From JANOAR01 sp031411235 (GTDB lineage: Bacteria; Verrucomicrobiota; Verrucomicrobiia; Verrucomicrobiales; Verrucomicrobiaceae), in the NCBI GenBank assembly GCA_031411235.1, contig JANOAR010000119.1:15880-79879 (forward strand): 64,000 bases of DNA, given 5' to 3'. The notes under the pieces were generated by a model. That model searched no databases. It was not told where the DNA came from and saw only the letters and a list, made by a program, of their open reading frames with translations. Positions within the stretch are counted from its first letter, which is position 1. Each line of letters opens with the position of its first letter. Positions 37,301 through 49,300 of this stretch are shown here, one piece after another. The position numbers were made by a program, and so were the translations under genes.

Positions 37301-40300
37301 TCATAGGTGTAGCTGTTGGCAACGTTGGCGGTGAGGAAGGCGGTGCCGAGTGGGCCACCGAAGGCGAGGTCGCCAAGGCGGATGGTTTTGTTGCTGCCAG
37401 CGTTGAGAGTGGAGAGGGCGATGGTGGCAGTGGCGGAGCCGATGTAGTTTCCGCTGGCGAGGGAGGCGGTGGAGCCGATGACGACGTTGTTGTTTTGGAA
37501 GGTGGTCAGCACTTGCATGACGCTGGTGCCGTCGCCGTCGTGGCGGATGTTGAGGAGCGCTCCGTTGACGGTGAGCAGGGCGTTGTCGCCGACGGTGTTG
37601 GTGCCGCCGAAGGGATTAAGACCACCACCCGTGGTGCGGAATTCTGAGGTGCCCGCGAGGAAGTTCCAGCCTGCGACTTGGTTGGCTCCTTGGCCTGCGC
37701 TGTTGACGGTGCCGTCGTTATTGAGGCTGGTGCGGCCATTGGTGACGAAGAGGGTCTGGGCTCCGATTTTGGTAAGGGTCTTGGCAGCGCCACCGAGGAT
37801 CTGACCGGAGAGGATGCCGGAGTTGATGGTGTTGAGGGTAACGTTGCTGCTGGCGTTGCCAGTGAGGTCGAAGGTGCCTGCGACAAGGACGTTGGTGTTT
37901 TGACCGCCCGTCCAGGAGAGGGCTGGGGCGTTCATGGTCACGTTGTTGACCTTGGCCCAAGCAGTGGGGGAAGCGAGGGTGGTGGCGAAGGCGCTAGTGG
38001 TGTTGCTGCCGCCAAAGTTGTTGGTGGCAGGAACGGTGATGTTGTAGCCACTGCCTGCGCCCATCTGCACGACCGCGATGCCATCGACGAGTTCACCACT
38101 GACATAGCCAAGGCTACCAGTGCCCGTGGGCGAGAAGTCGAGGATACCGCCCTGGAGGCTGATGGTGCCTGTGCCGAGGCCAAGGGTGTTGCGCACGGAG
38201 AGAGTGCCGGTGGAAACGGGGTTGGCGACGCTGCCAGTGATGACTTGCCCTGCGCCGATGATCGTAGCACCCGTGTAGGTGTTGGCGAAGACGCTGCCGT
38301 TGAGGTTGATCGGTGGGGCGATGACGAGGGTGCCGATGCCAGACTTGGTGAGGCCGACGTTGCCGCTGATGAGACCTGAGAAGGTGGTGGTCTGGCCGGT
38401 GCTGGTGTTGATGGTGAGGGTGCTGGCGGCACCGCTGTTGCTGATGTTACCCGTGCCGCTGAGGCCACCGAGGCTGATGTTTTGGCCGTTGAGGTCAAAG
38501 CTGGCGGCGTTGTTGACAGCGAGGTTAATGAGGCCTGCGGAGGGGACGGCGGTCTGCGCGGCGAAGCGGAGGGTGCCTTCTTGGACGGTGAGGGTGCGCA
38601 GAAGCGTGGTGGTGGGTGCCATCACATTCGCCGTGCCAGAGAGCAGCAAGGTGCCTGCGCCGGCCTTGGTGAGGTCGGTGGCCGTGATGTTACCGCTGAT
38701 GGTGGAGGCTCCGGTCTGGCTGCCACGAACCCAGATTAAACCTTCGGTGGTGGTGCTGCCGAAGCTAAGGTGTGCGGCAATCGTTGGAGCAGTGCTGCCG
38801 TTGATGATGAGTCCAGCGTTGGCGAGGCGGAGAGTGGAGGTGGCATCGGCGGCGGTGATGTTGCTATCGGTGCGCAGGGCGAGCACGTCGATGGTGCCAG
38901 TGGCGACGGCTTGCACTCCGCCCGTGATGTCGGCCAGGGAGCTAGCGGCTGAGGCGGCGAGGGTGCCTACGGTGGTGGCGTTGTGCAGCATGAAGCCGTT
39001 GGTGACATCATAGCGGAGGAAGTTGAGGTCCTGGCTAGCGCTGCTGCGGCCAATGATGGTCGGGGCGGCGAGGATGCCGCTGGTATTGGTCTGGGCGGTG
39101 CTGGTGAGGAGTTTTTCATTCACGCCGAGATCGGCGGTGAGGTCGCTGCTGACGACGGTCATCATGCCGTTGGTGGCGCGAGCAAGGGCGGTGGCGGTGA
39201 GGGTGTTGGTGACGGCGGTGCCTTTGACGAGCTGCACGGAGGCGGCTCCAGCGTAGTTGAGCGTGGGGATGGTGAGGGCTGTGGCCGTGACGCCGAAGGT
39301 GAGGGCGGTGGCAGCGGCGACGATAGTGGTGGTCGGGGCACTGAGGGTTACAATGGTACCGTTGACGGCGGTAACGACGGCTCCAACGGGGACGTTGGTG
39401 CCAGTGACGGTCATGCCTGGGACGATGCCTGCGCCTGCGCTGACGGTGACTTGGTAGCCGGTGGTGGCTTGGCTACCGGTGACACCGACGGGGGCGGTGC
39501 CGACTGTGCCTTGGATGAGCAGTCCGCCGCCGTTGAGGGTGACAGGGCTGGTGCCAAAGGGAGTGCCAGTGGTCATCTGGGTGCTGACGATGCCGCCGCC
39601 GCCATTGATGTTTCCAACGGTGAGGCTGGTGTTGGCGTTGGCCGTGGAGTTGAGGACGAGGGTGCCAGTGCCTAGCTTGGTGAGGCCGAAAGCTCCGGCG
39701 ATGGGCAAGGGCTCGGTGAGGGTGCTGCCGCTGAGGACTTCGATGTTGCTGTTGGCGGTGAGGATGAACTGATGGCTGGTGGTGAAGCTGCCACCGATGG
39801 AGAGGGTGCCACCGCTGAGGCGGACATCCATGGGCAAGCCAGCGACGAGGTGACCGCCAGTGCCGACGACCAGAGCGGTGGTGTCACCGAGGTTGAGGTC
39901 GGTGGTGACGCGGAGGACACCAGCGCTGAGGTTCCAGCCGGTGCCGTAACTGCCGTCGCTGGTGAGTTTGTTGTAGGCTAAGGTGGTGCCGGTGATATTG
40001 AGAATGCCAGTGCCCGCTTTGAAGAGGTTGGCTCCGCCAGCGCCGCTGCTGAGGAGATTGGTGTCGAACTGAATGGCTCCCTGGGTGGTGTTGACCTGGA
40101 AGGTGCGGTTGCGCAGGGTGCCGCCGCTGTGCAGATCCCAAGCTCCGAGGGTGCCTGCATTGTTGGTGTTGATGAAGGTGAGGTTGCCTCGGCCTTCAAA
40201 GGTGAGCGGCAAGTTGGCGTCGGTACCGATGCTGGCGAGGATGTTGGGGATGATACGGCTGTTGCCATCGGCTCCGATGAAGCCACCCGCATTGCCATTG

Positions 40301-43300
40301 CCACTGCCGAAGAGTAGGGTGCTGCTGCCGAAGGGTCCGCTGATGATGTTGGTGAGGTTGGCGGGGCCGGTGTAGAGGGAATCAGAGGCGATGATGACAC
40401 GGCCATTATCGAGGAAGGTGCTGCCGGAGTAGGTGTTGCTGGAGATGCCGTTGGCGGTGGCTCCAAGAACGACGAGGCCGCCGCGGACGCCGTCGGTGCC
40501 ACCAAAGCGGACGTTGACAGCACCATTGCTGGTGATGGGGCCAGTCAACTCGATGCGACCTGCGTTGATCGACTGGAAATTGGTGATGCGATTGGTGCCT
40601 GCGGAGACGATGGCGACGCCACCCGTGACTTTGGAGGTGAAGACGGTGTTGCCGAAGACGCTGATGCTGGTGGTGTCAGTGGAGTTCTGAACAATGATGT
40701 CGCGCCCGAAGGTGAATTGGCCGCTGACACCGATACCGACGATGCTGGTATTGAGGGCACCAGAGCCGTTGATGTAGAGCGGGGTATCGCTGATGCCCAG
40801 TGCGCCTGCGACGTTGGGCAGGACGTTGGTGCCGACGAGGATGGCGGCTGAGGCGGTGCCGGTGGCGGGCAGGGTGCCGGAGGCAGTGTAGGTGGTGGTG
40901 CCAGTGTAGGTGTTGAGGCCGTTGAGCACGAGCTGCTGGTTGCCTGTTTTGACGAGGTTGCTGCCTGCACCACTGACGACGCCGTTGATACCGAAGTTGG
41001 CTCCCTGACCGCCGACGCCGATTTCAAGGACATGCGTGCCTGCGACGCCGCCGGGGGCGAGGTTGACGTTGCCACGGAAGACGAGATCGCCGTTGCCCTG
41101 CCAACGGAGGTCGGCGGCGATTTCGACGTTGTTGCGGAGGCTCACGGCTCCGCCGAAGGTCTGCAAGGCACCACCTGCACCGCCGAGGACGGTGCCGGTG
41201 AGGCTGCCGCCCGTGGCGGTGGCTTGATTGACGACGAGGGTACCTGTGCCGATGGCGAAGTTATGCTCAAGGTTAAGCACGGAGTCGCGATTGACGGTGA
41301 TGTTGCCGCTGAAGTTGTTGCGGTTACGCAGGCTGATATTGGTGCTGCCGTTGATGAGGGCGACGTTGTTGTTGGCGTTGCCTGCGGTGGCTCCGATCTG
41401 GACGCTGTTGGCTCCGGCGAGGACGTTTTCAAAGGCGAAGTGACCGAAAGCCATGGTGCCCTGGGTGCCGCCACCGCCGAGGCGATAAACGTTGTCGGTG
41501 CTGGCTCCGAGGGTGGGGGCGAAGTAGATCTGGTTGTTGATGCCGCTGGTCATGCTGCCGAGCCAGAGCTTGCCACCACCGCCGAGGGCGGTTTCCATCG
41601 CGCCTAGGTCGAGGGCTCCGTATTGCCAAGAGTTATCGAGGGCGATGACACCGAGGGCGCTGCCCGTGGTGGTGAGGCGGATCTTGCCATCGGTGGCGGC
41701 ACCGGTGGTGAGGATGCTGAGGATATTGGCCTGGCTGGCATTGTAGCCAATGGAGACGCCAGCGAGTGCCCAGTTATCACTTGCAGCGGTGACCTTTTGG
41801 TTGGCGATGTTGAGCGGATCGGCGAGACGAATCTGGGTGCCGGGGAGGAGGCTGATGTCGCCAACGCCGAAGGGTGTGCCTGCGCCACGAAGGGTGGTGC
41901 CGATGAGGCTGCTGGCGGTGTTTTGTGTTGATGCCCAGGCTTCCAGGCTGATCTGGCCGTCGGTGCCGAAGGTGTTGGCAACGTTGTTGAAGAAGAGGCC
42001 ACCGTTGCCGTACTTAATGAGCTTGCCCGTGGCGACGCCGCTGACGACGCCCTCAAAGATGGTCTGGTTGGACGCGCCGAAGGCTGAGCCGATGAAGGTA
42101 GTGTTGGCTCCGAGGCTGGTGGTGCCGCCGACGGTGATGCCGTTCTGGCTGAAGTTCAGATACACCGATGAGGTGGTGCCGAGGTCGGCAACGGTGAGGT
42201 TGCCGATGCGCTGCATGTAGCTCTGGTTGTTGTTGGTGATGGTGGCGTCGGCGTTGACGGTGATGTTGCTACCGAGGTTGCCTGTCAAGCGGACGCCGCT
42301 GGCGATGTTGGAGTCGCGGCCTGCGTTGTTGGAGATGAGGCTGTCGATGACAAGCGTGCCGCCGTTGAGGACGATGTTCTGACTGTTAGTAACGCTGGCG
42401 ATGGCGGCGCCGGAGTTGGATACGGGGTTCAAAAGGGCGAGCGTGCCTTGGTTCAAGGTGATGGTGCCCGTGAGGCCACCGTTGCTGCCAGACAGGTTGA
42501 GCTGGCCTACGCCGAACTTGGTGAGACCTGCTGTGCCCGTGATCTGGGCGTTGATCTGGGCAGTGCCACCGGCGGCACCATAGATGAGGGCTTCGTTGCC
42601 GCCGAAGGCGAGGGTCATCGGGAAGGTGACGGCTCCCGTGGTGGCACTGTTGGCCTGCACGGCGCTGACGGTGACGGTGCCTGTGGTGTTGTTGAACAAG
42701 AGGCCGCCCATGTTGGCGTGACCACCGCTGAAGGTGATGGTGTTGAAGCCAGAGGTAGGCTGGATGTTTTGATTGGTGCGCAGGGCGTAGAGGGTGGCGT
42801 TGGCGGCGAGGGTGGCGGCGGCGGTGTTGATATCGACGACCCTGCCTGTGCCGAGGGCACCGATGGAACCACCGGTGATGGTGTCGCTGTAACTCACTTG
42901 GCCTGCACCGAGGGGAATGGTTGCGGTGGTGGGCACAAGAGTTTGGAAGCCCGAGTTGGTGCCTGAGACAGGGTTGTAGCTGACGTAGCTGTGGCTGGTT
43001 TGATCGACGATCCAGACGGGGGCTAGGCCTGCGGTGGCGATGCCTGCGGTGACACCAGTGCCGATGGTGGTCGCGCCAGCGAGGGTGACGCCGCCAGTGA
43101 CAACGAGGCGATCGAAGGAAGTAGCAGGGATGCCTGCGCTGATGAGGCCGGAGCTAACGGTGGCAGCGGCGCTGATGACGAGGGTGATGCCGTTGGAGAT
43201 GGATGCGATGGTGGCATTGGCGGGGATGCCTGCGCCGGAGATGGCTTGGCCAACATACATGCCTGAGGTGGAAGCGACGGTGACGGTGGTGCTGGCAGCG

Positions 43301-46300
43301 GTCTGGCCCACGCTGGCGTTGAAATTCGGGATACCGAGTGTGCCTGCGCCGGAGGTGTTGATGCCGAGGGTGCCTGCGGTGCCTCGGGTGAGAGCAGCAG
43401 TTTCGAGAGTCGCGGAGCCTGAGCCAGCGGCGCGAGCGGCGGTGATGAAGCTGCCCTTATTGATAGTGAGGGTGCCCACGAGTTCATACGAAGGAACGTT
43501 CGTTGCACCGCTCAAGCGGAAGGTGCCGCCGTTCAAATCCTGACCCGTGGTGTCGGCCCAGCGGCCTTGGCCATCAGGGACGGTGCCGAGTTGGTCGGAG
43601 ATGGTGATGGTGCCGCCGGGGCGAAGGATGATGCTGTTATTGTTGGCGTTGGTGACGGTGTTGTAGAAGGACGCTGCGCCGTTGTAGCCCGCAGGGCCAC
43701 CGCTGGCGAGTGTGCCATAGACTTCCACGCTGCCGCTGCCGAGAGGAGTCTGGCCGAAGGCTCCAACATCCATGAAGACGGTCATGCCTTTGCTGATGCT
43801 GGTGCCGCCGGAGTAGTTGTTGGAGTTGCGGAAGACGACGTTGGTATTGCTGTTGCCGAGGCCACCGTTGTTGAGGTTGTTGAGAGCGGAGCCGATGATG
43901 ACGCGGGCGATGCCTGCACCGCTAGCGGAGCCGAGGACGTTATTGGGGCCGACGAAGGAGAAGGTGCCGCCGTTGCTGCCGCCGAGGCGATAGGTGTTGT
44001 CAGCGCCGACGCCGAGGGTGGCGGCCATGTACTGGACTTCGGTGGCGTTGATGTGGGCACCGAGGAAGAGCTTGCCGTTGGCGTATTGGGCCATGTTGAG
44101 CGGGGTATTCCACTGCGGGACGGCGAGCTGGAGGGCCGCATCGAAGCCCCCATTGATCTTGGTGATGCTGTTCAAACCTGTGCCGGGGTTGTAGTCGGTG
44201 TCGAGCACCAGGGCGGGCAGGTTGCTGATGTTGGTGTTGAGATTCAACGTGGTGATGCCGCCAAGGCTGCCATTGCCAGCGATACGAAGGGCAGCGGCGG
44301 GGTTGACGTTGACAACATTGACGCCGCCAGTGCCGAGGCCCAGTGGGTTGCCGCCGCCAGTGCTGGTAGTGCTGGTGACTTGGACGGCCCCGACGTGGAT
44401 GTTGGTGCCGCCGGTGAAGGTGTTGGCTGTGCCCGAGATGCGCAGGGTGCCGTAGGCGGTGGTGGCTCCGCCGAATTTGTTGAGGCCAGCGGCTCCGCTG
44501 ACGACGCCTGCCAGTTCGAGGAACTGGGTGTGCCCACTAGTGGTGTTGACGTTAGCGTAGGCTCCGTTGAGGGAGGTAGTGCCTGCGACGCGGAGGGAGT
44601 AGTTGTTGCCGCCGGTCAGAGTGAGGCTGCTGTTGGCGATGCTGAGGTTGCCTATTTGGATTTGGTTGCCGGTGTTGGCAGCGACGCGATCGACGTTGAT
44701 GGTGCCGGGGCCTGTGACGGCGATGTTGAGGCCGTTGGGGGTACCTGCGGACTGGCCATAAACGATGATGCCGTTGGGGCCACCGCCGTTGCTGTTGAGG
44801 GCAAGGGTGCCGCCGTTGACGGTGACGGTGCCGGGTGTGGTGCCATTAGCACCACCGAGGGCAAGGGGGTCTTGGACGCTGAGCTGACCGAGGTTCAGCA
44901 TGGTGCCGCCTGTGTAGCTGTTCTGGCCCGCGAAGGTGTTGTTGGCGGTGATGTTGCCCAGGGTGATGGTGTTGATGCCGTTCTTGATGAGGGCGGTTGT
45001 GCGGTTGCCGCCGTTGATGGCGTCGGTGATGTTGCCGACGAAGGTGGAGCTGGCGAGGCCGCTGAGGGTGAGGGTACCGTTACTGCTGGTGCTGGCGTTG
45101 CCGACGATGCCTGCGGTGCCAGAGAGGTTGGTGAAGGTGACGTTGCCGCCGTTGACGTTGAGCTTGGCGGTGTCGTTGAGGACGAGGCTGGTGGTGAGAC
45201 GGGTCAGCGATGCGCTGCCGGTAGCGGTGAGGGTGCCTTCGTTGACGGTGACGGCTCCGTAGATGCCGTTGCTGCCGGAGAGGATCAACTCCCCTGCCCC
45301 GCTCTTGGTGAGGGTGCGAGCCGTGACGCTGCCGCTAATGATAGCGGGGCCGCCTGCGGTGCCGCTGACGTAGATAAGGCCTTCGCTGGTGGCTGCGGCG
45401 ACAGATGAATTGACCGCGAGGGTGAGGTTGCTGGCCGTGGCGGTGGCTGCGGCGCTAATGGTGATGGTGGTGGTGCTGGCGATGGTGGCGATGGTTGCGC
45501 CAAGGGGGATGCCTGGGCCGCTAATGGGCATACCGACGACGAGGCCTGCGGTGGTAGGAACGGTGACGGTGGTGCTGCTGGCGGTGGAGGCACCCGTGAG
45601 GTTCACGGAGGGGGTGAAGCCGTTGACGATGACGTTGGAACTGAGGGTGCTGGTACCGTTGAAGAGGATGGCTCCCATGTCGTTCACGTTCATGCTGCGC
45701 AGGCGCAGGGTGCCACCGCTGATGTTGGCGGTGGTGCGAAGCCCGAAGACATCGGCGGTGCCCGAGATGCTGGTGGGTGCGGTGATGCTCGCGATGGTCG
45801 CGGAGGTGGCTCCTGTGAAGGTGTTGGTCAGGGGGCTAGCTGCAGTGGCGACGATGAAGCCGAGGATGGGGTCGTAGCTGACAAAGCTGGCGCTGGCGTC
45901 GGTGGGCGAGGCTAGGGCAAGGATGCTGCCTGCGATGGTGCCGCTGTTGTTGCTGGTGAAGCCACCGAAGTTATTGAGGGTGGCTAGGCCCTGGAGGTTG
46001 GCGGTGGATTGACCGAGGGCCGTGGTGCTCAGGACGCGGAGGTCGGAGTTGACGGTGTTGCCGAGGCCGCCGCCTGCGGAGGGGACTAGGGCGAGGGTGC
46101 CTGCGCCAACTCGGGCGAGGGTGGTGAAAGTGAGCTGGGTGTCGGCTCCGGCGATTTGGTTGTGGGCGACGTAGGCTCCGCCTGCGTAGTTGACGGTGGG
46201 GATGGCAGTGAGGGTGGCGGCTGGGCCGTTGGTGTTCACGCGCAGGGTGCCGCCATTGATGGTGAGGTTGGTGTCGCCGAAGGGGGTGCCGCCAGTGGCT

Positions 46301-49300
46301 TGGGTCATCAAGGTCGCGCCGTAGCTGATGGCGGTATTGTCGCCGGTGTTGGCTGCGTTGTTGCCGTTGGTGGCAGCGCCGTTGAGGATGAGGGTGCCTG
46401 GGCCGTTGACGGTGAGGAGGCCGTTGGCGCTGACGACGCCCTGGACGATGAGGGTTTTGCCAGCAGCGACGTTGATCGAGCCTGCAGCGTTCATGTCGAT
46501 GGTGCGGTTGGTGGAGAAGCCGTCGGTGACGAGCAGTTGGCCCCCATTTAAACGAATGCCGCCGGGACGGACGACGGTGCCGCCGAAGATGATGTCGTCG
46601 GGGTTGCCCATGTTGGCGTCGGCGCTGACGCTGACGACACCAGCAGTGATGATGAGCTGGGTGAGGTTGTCGGCAACGGTGGGGCCGAAGGTGTTCGTGC
46701 CGCCGAGGACGAGGGTGCCGAGGCCTGCTTTGGTAAGGGTGCCAACGCCACTGATGATACTAGTGGCGGACTGGGTGAGGGTTTGATTGGCTCCGATGTC
46801 GAAGGTGCCATTCGCGCCGACACCAGCGATGCCGATGATGGGGGTGACGCTGCTGATCGCGAAGTTGCGGTTGGTGGTGTAGCTGGTGTCATAGACGCCG
46901 TAGGTGCCACCGACGAAGTTAATGACGGAGGCTGCGGGTAGGACGTTGTCGGCGGGGACGAGCAGGGTGCCTTGGTAAAGGTTGGTCGCTCCCGTGTAGG
47001 TGTTGCCAGTGTTACCTAGCTTCAGGATGCCATCGCCGATTTTGGAGAAGGCAGAGTTGCCACTGACGACGCCGCTGATGGTAACGATGCGGCTGGCTCC
47101 AGTGACGCTGATGATGCGGTTGGTGCCTCCACTGAGATCGACGGTGCCGCTGAGGGTCATGTCGTTAAGGGCGAAGGGGCCAGCGGCGAAGATGGCGTCG
47201 GCATTGAAGGCTCCGTTGGCGCTGCCATCAGCATTGATGACGGCTCCGCCGAAGTTGATGTTGTTGGCGATGTTGAAGGGCTGGGTCAGCGTGGCGGTGG
47301 TGGTATTGTTGCCGAGGCCCGTATGGTTGGGTTGGAGGGTGCCGCTGTTGAAGGTGATGGTGCCGGAGCCGAGGGCTCCTGCATTGCCAAGCTGGACGAT
47401 GGCATTGCCATTGATGACGGTGCCGCCGGAGTAGCTGTTGGGGGTATTCAATACGACGGTGCCAGCGTTGCCGAGGAGGTTGGCCCCTGGGGTGGCGGAG
47501 GTGGCTCCGATATTGACGCTGCTGCCGCCGGTGAGGGTCTGGCTGTTGATTTGCAGGATGCCGCCGCCAGTGCCGAGGCGGTAGGTGCTACCAGTGCCAG
47601 CGGTGAGGCTGCCGATGAAATTGCCGCCGATGCTGGATCCGAGTATCATTTTTGGGCCCGCCTGGCTGATGCTGCCGCTGTAGCCGACGATGTCGATGGC
47701 GAGAGTGCCGTCGTAGTTAGGATTGGTGGTGGCGAAGCTGACGCTGCCGGGGAGAGCTCCGTTGTAGGCGAGGCCGAAGATACCGAGGGCGTCGGTGCTG
47801 GTGTTCACGGTGGTAACGGTGGTGCCGATGTTGGCAGGGTCGATGACGCGAAGGATGGCACCGGGATTGACGGTGATGGCACCAGCGCTGGTCAATTGTG
47901 TGCCGCCAATGCGGGCTTCGAGTGCACCTTGGTCAATGATGATGCTGCCTGTGTAGCTGCTAGCGCCAGCAAGAGTGAGGATGGCGGTGCCGGTCTTGGT
48001 GACGCTGGGGGTAGTGCCGCCGAAGGTGCCCTGGGCACGCAGGTCGTTGGTGGTGTAAATGCTGGTGCCTGTGGTGCCATTGAGTGTGAGGGCTCCGAAG
48101 ATGTTGTTTTGCTGGCCACCCTGAACACCGAGGGCGGTGGCTCCGGCGTTCAGCGTGACGGCTCCGACAGCGGTGCTGCCTTGGGTAGAACTGAGGATGC
48201 CGTTGGCGGCGAAGGTGACGGCGTTCTTGGTGAAGATGTTGTTGGCGTTCACATTGTAGCCGCCACCGTTGACGGTAACGAGGGGGCCAGTGGTGAGGGC
48301 GCTGCCGCCGAGGGCGAACTGATGGCCAGTCGTGAGGAGACCATCGGTAATGGTGACGCTGCCCGTGATCGGGTTGATGCCGTTGAGGTCGAGGCGCCCC
48401 AGGCCTGCCTTGGTGATGGATGTGGCCCCGACCAAGTTGGAGGCGATGGTGAGGGTGTTGTTGGGGCTCTCGATGGTAACGGTAGGGGTGGCGCTGGTGA
48501 AGGTGATGACGCCGTTGAGGTTGAGCTGATTCGGGCTAGTGGCGAAGACGAGCGTGGTGTTGGCGCTGATGGGGTTGGCGAGGATGCGGTTGGCACCAGC
48601 AGCGACGAGTTTAGCTCCGTCAGTGATGGCGAGGGTGCCGAGGCCGATGGGGCCACTGGTGATGGGGTTGGCGAGGATGGAGCCGACGAGGGAGGGGACG
48701 CTATCGACGCCGAGGATGAGGGAGCCTGCGTTCAAGCTGACGCTGGTGCTGCCAATGGCTCCGAAGGTATTGACGCCGGAAAGGACGAGGCCGCTGGTGC
48801 CTGCCTTGATGATGCTGCCTGTGGCGCTGGAGATGATGCTGGAGATGATGAGGCCGTTGGGCGAGATGCCGCCAACGGTCAGCGTGCGGGCTGCGCCATT
48901 GAGATCAATCGTGCTGACAATGGTGGGGGTGAAGCTGAGCGAGTCATTGGTGCTGCTGATGTTGCTTCCCAGTGTAATGGCACCACCCGTGATGGTCGGA
49001 GCGACCGTGCCGCCAGAGTTGTTGAAAGTGATGCCGCCGTTGAAGGCATTGGTGCCAGTAACAAGGGTTAGCACGCCTGCGCCATTGATGACGATGGGGG
49101 CGCTGGCGTGGATGGTGCCTGCGACGGTCTGGGTGACGGCAGCGTTGTTGATCGTGAGGGTGCCGTTAGGAATGGACACCGTGCTGCCACCGTTGGCACC
49201 GGCAGTGCTCAGCGTGAGCGTGCCTTGGTTAACGAAAGTACCGCCCGTGTAGGTGTTGTTGCCCGTGAGGGTGAGGCCACCGCCGCCGTTGGAGATGAGG

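Larger units (their letters stand above)
32700..47700 (-). repeat. Super-repeat family B in the giant gene (five units)
   Basis: Two landmarks alternate. Landmark 1 is [NT]-x-Y-R-[LV]-G-x-G-G, at about 47,575, 43,985, 41,475, 36,620 and 33,860. Landmark 2 is an F-x-x-Y...G-F segment leading into A-L-R-[TI]-x-x-x-I, at about 45,735, 42,775, 38,880, 35,640 and 32,885. Landmark 2 spacing is 2.8-3.9 kb. The units align at protein level but show no long exact DNA identity, so the duplications look old. Boundaries are approximate. Confidence 0.65.

Noticed and set aside
35587..37647. Long plus-strand open frame (686 codons) antisense to the giant gene
   Set aside because: It and similar ones (43567-45408, 47323-49071, 32386-33894) are mirror frames of Gly/Thr/Asn/Val-rich codons. 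Their translations are Gly/Ala/Asp/Glu/Val strings with no motifs, while the minus frame is continuous and meaningful.
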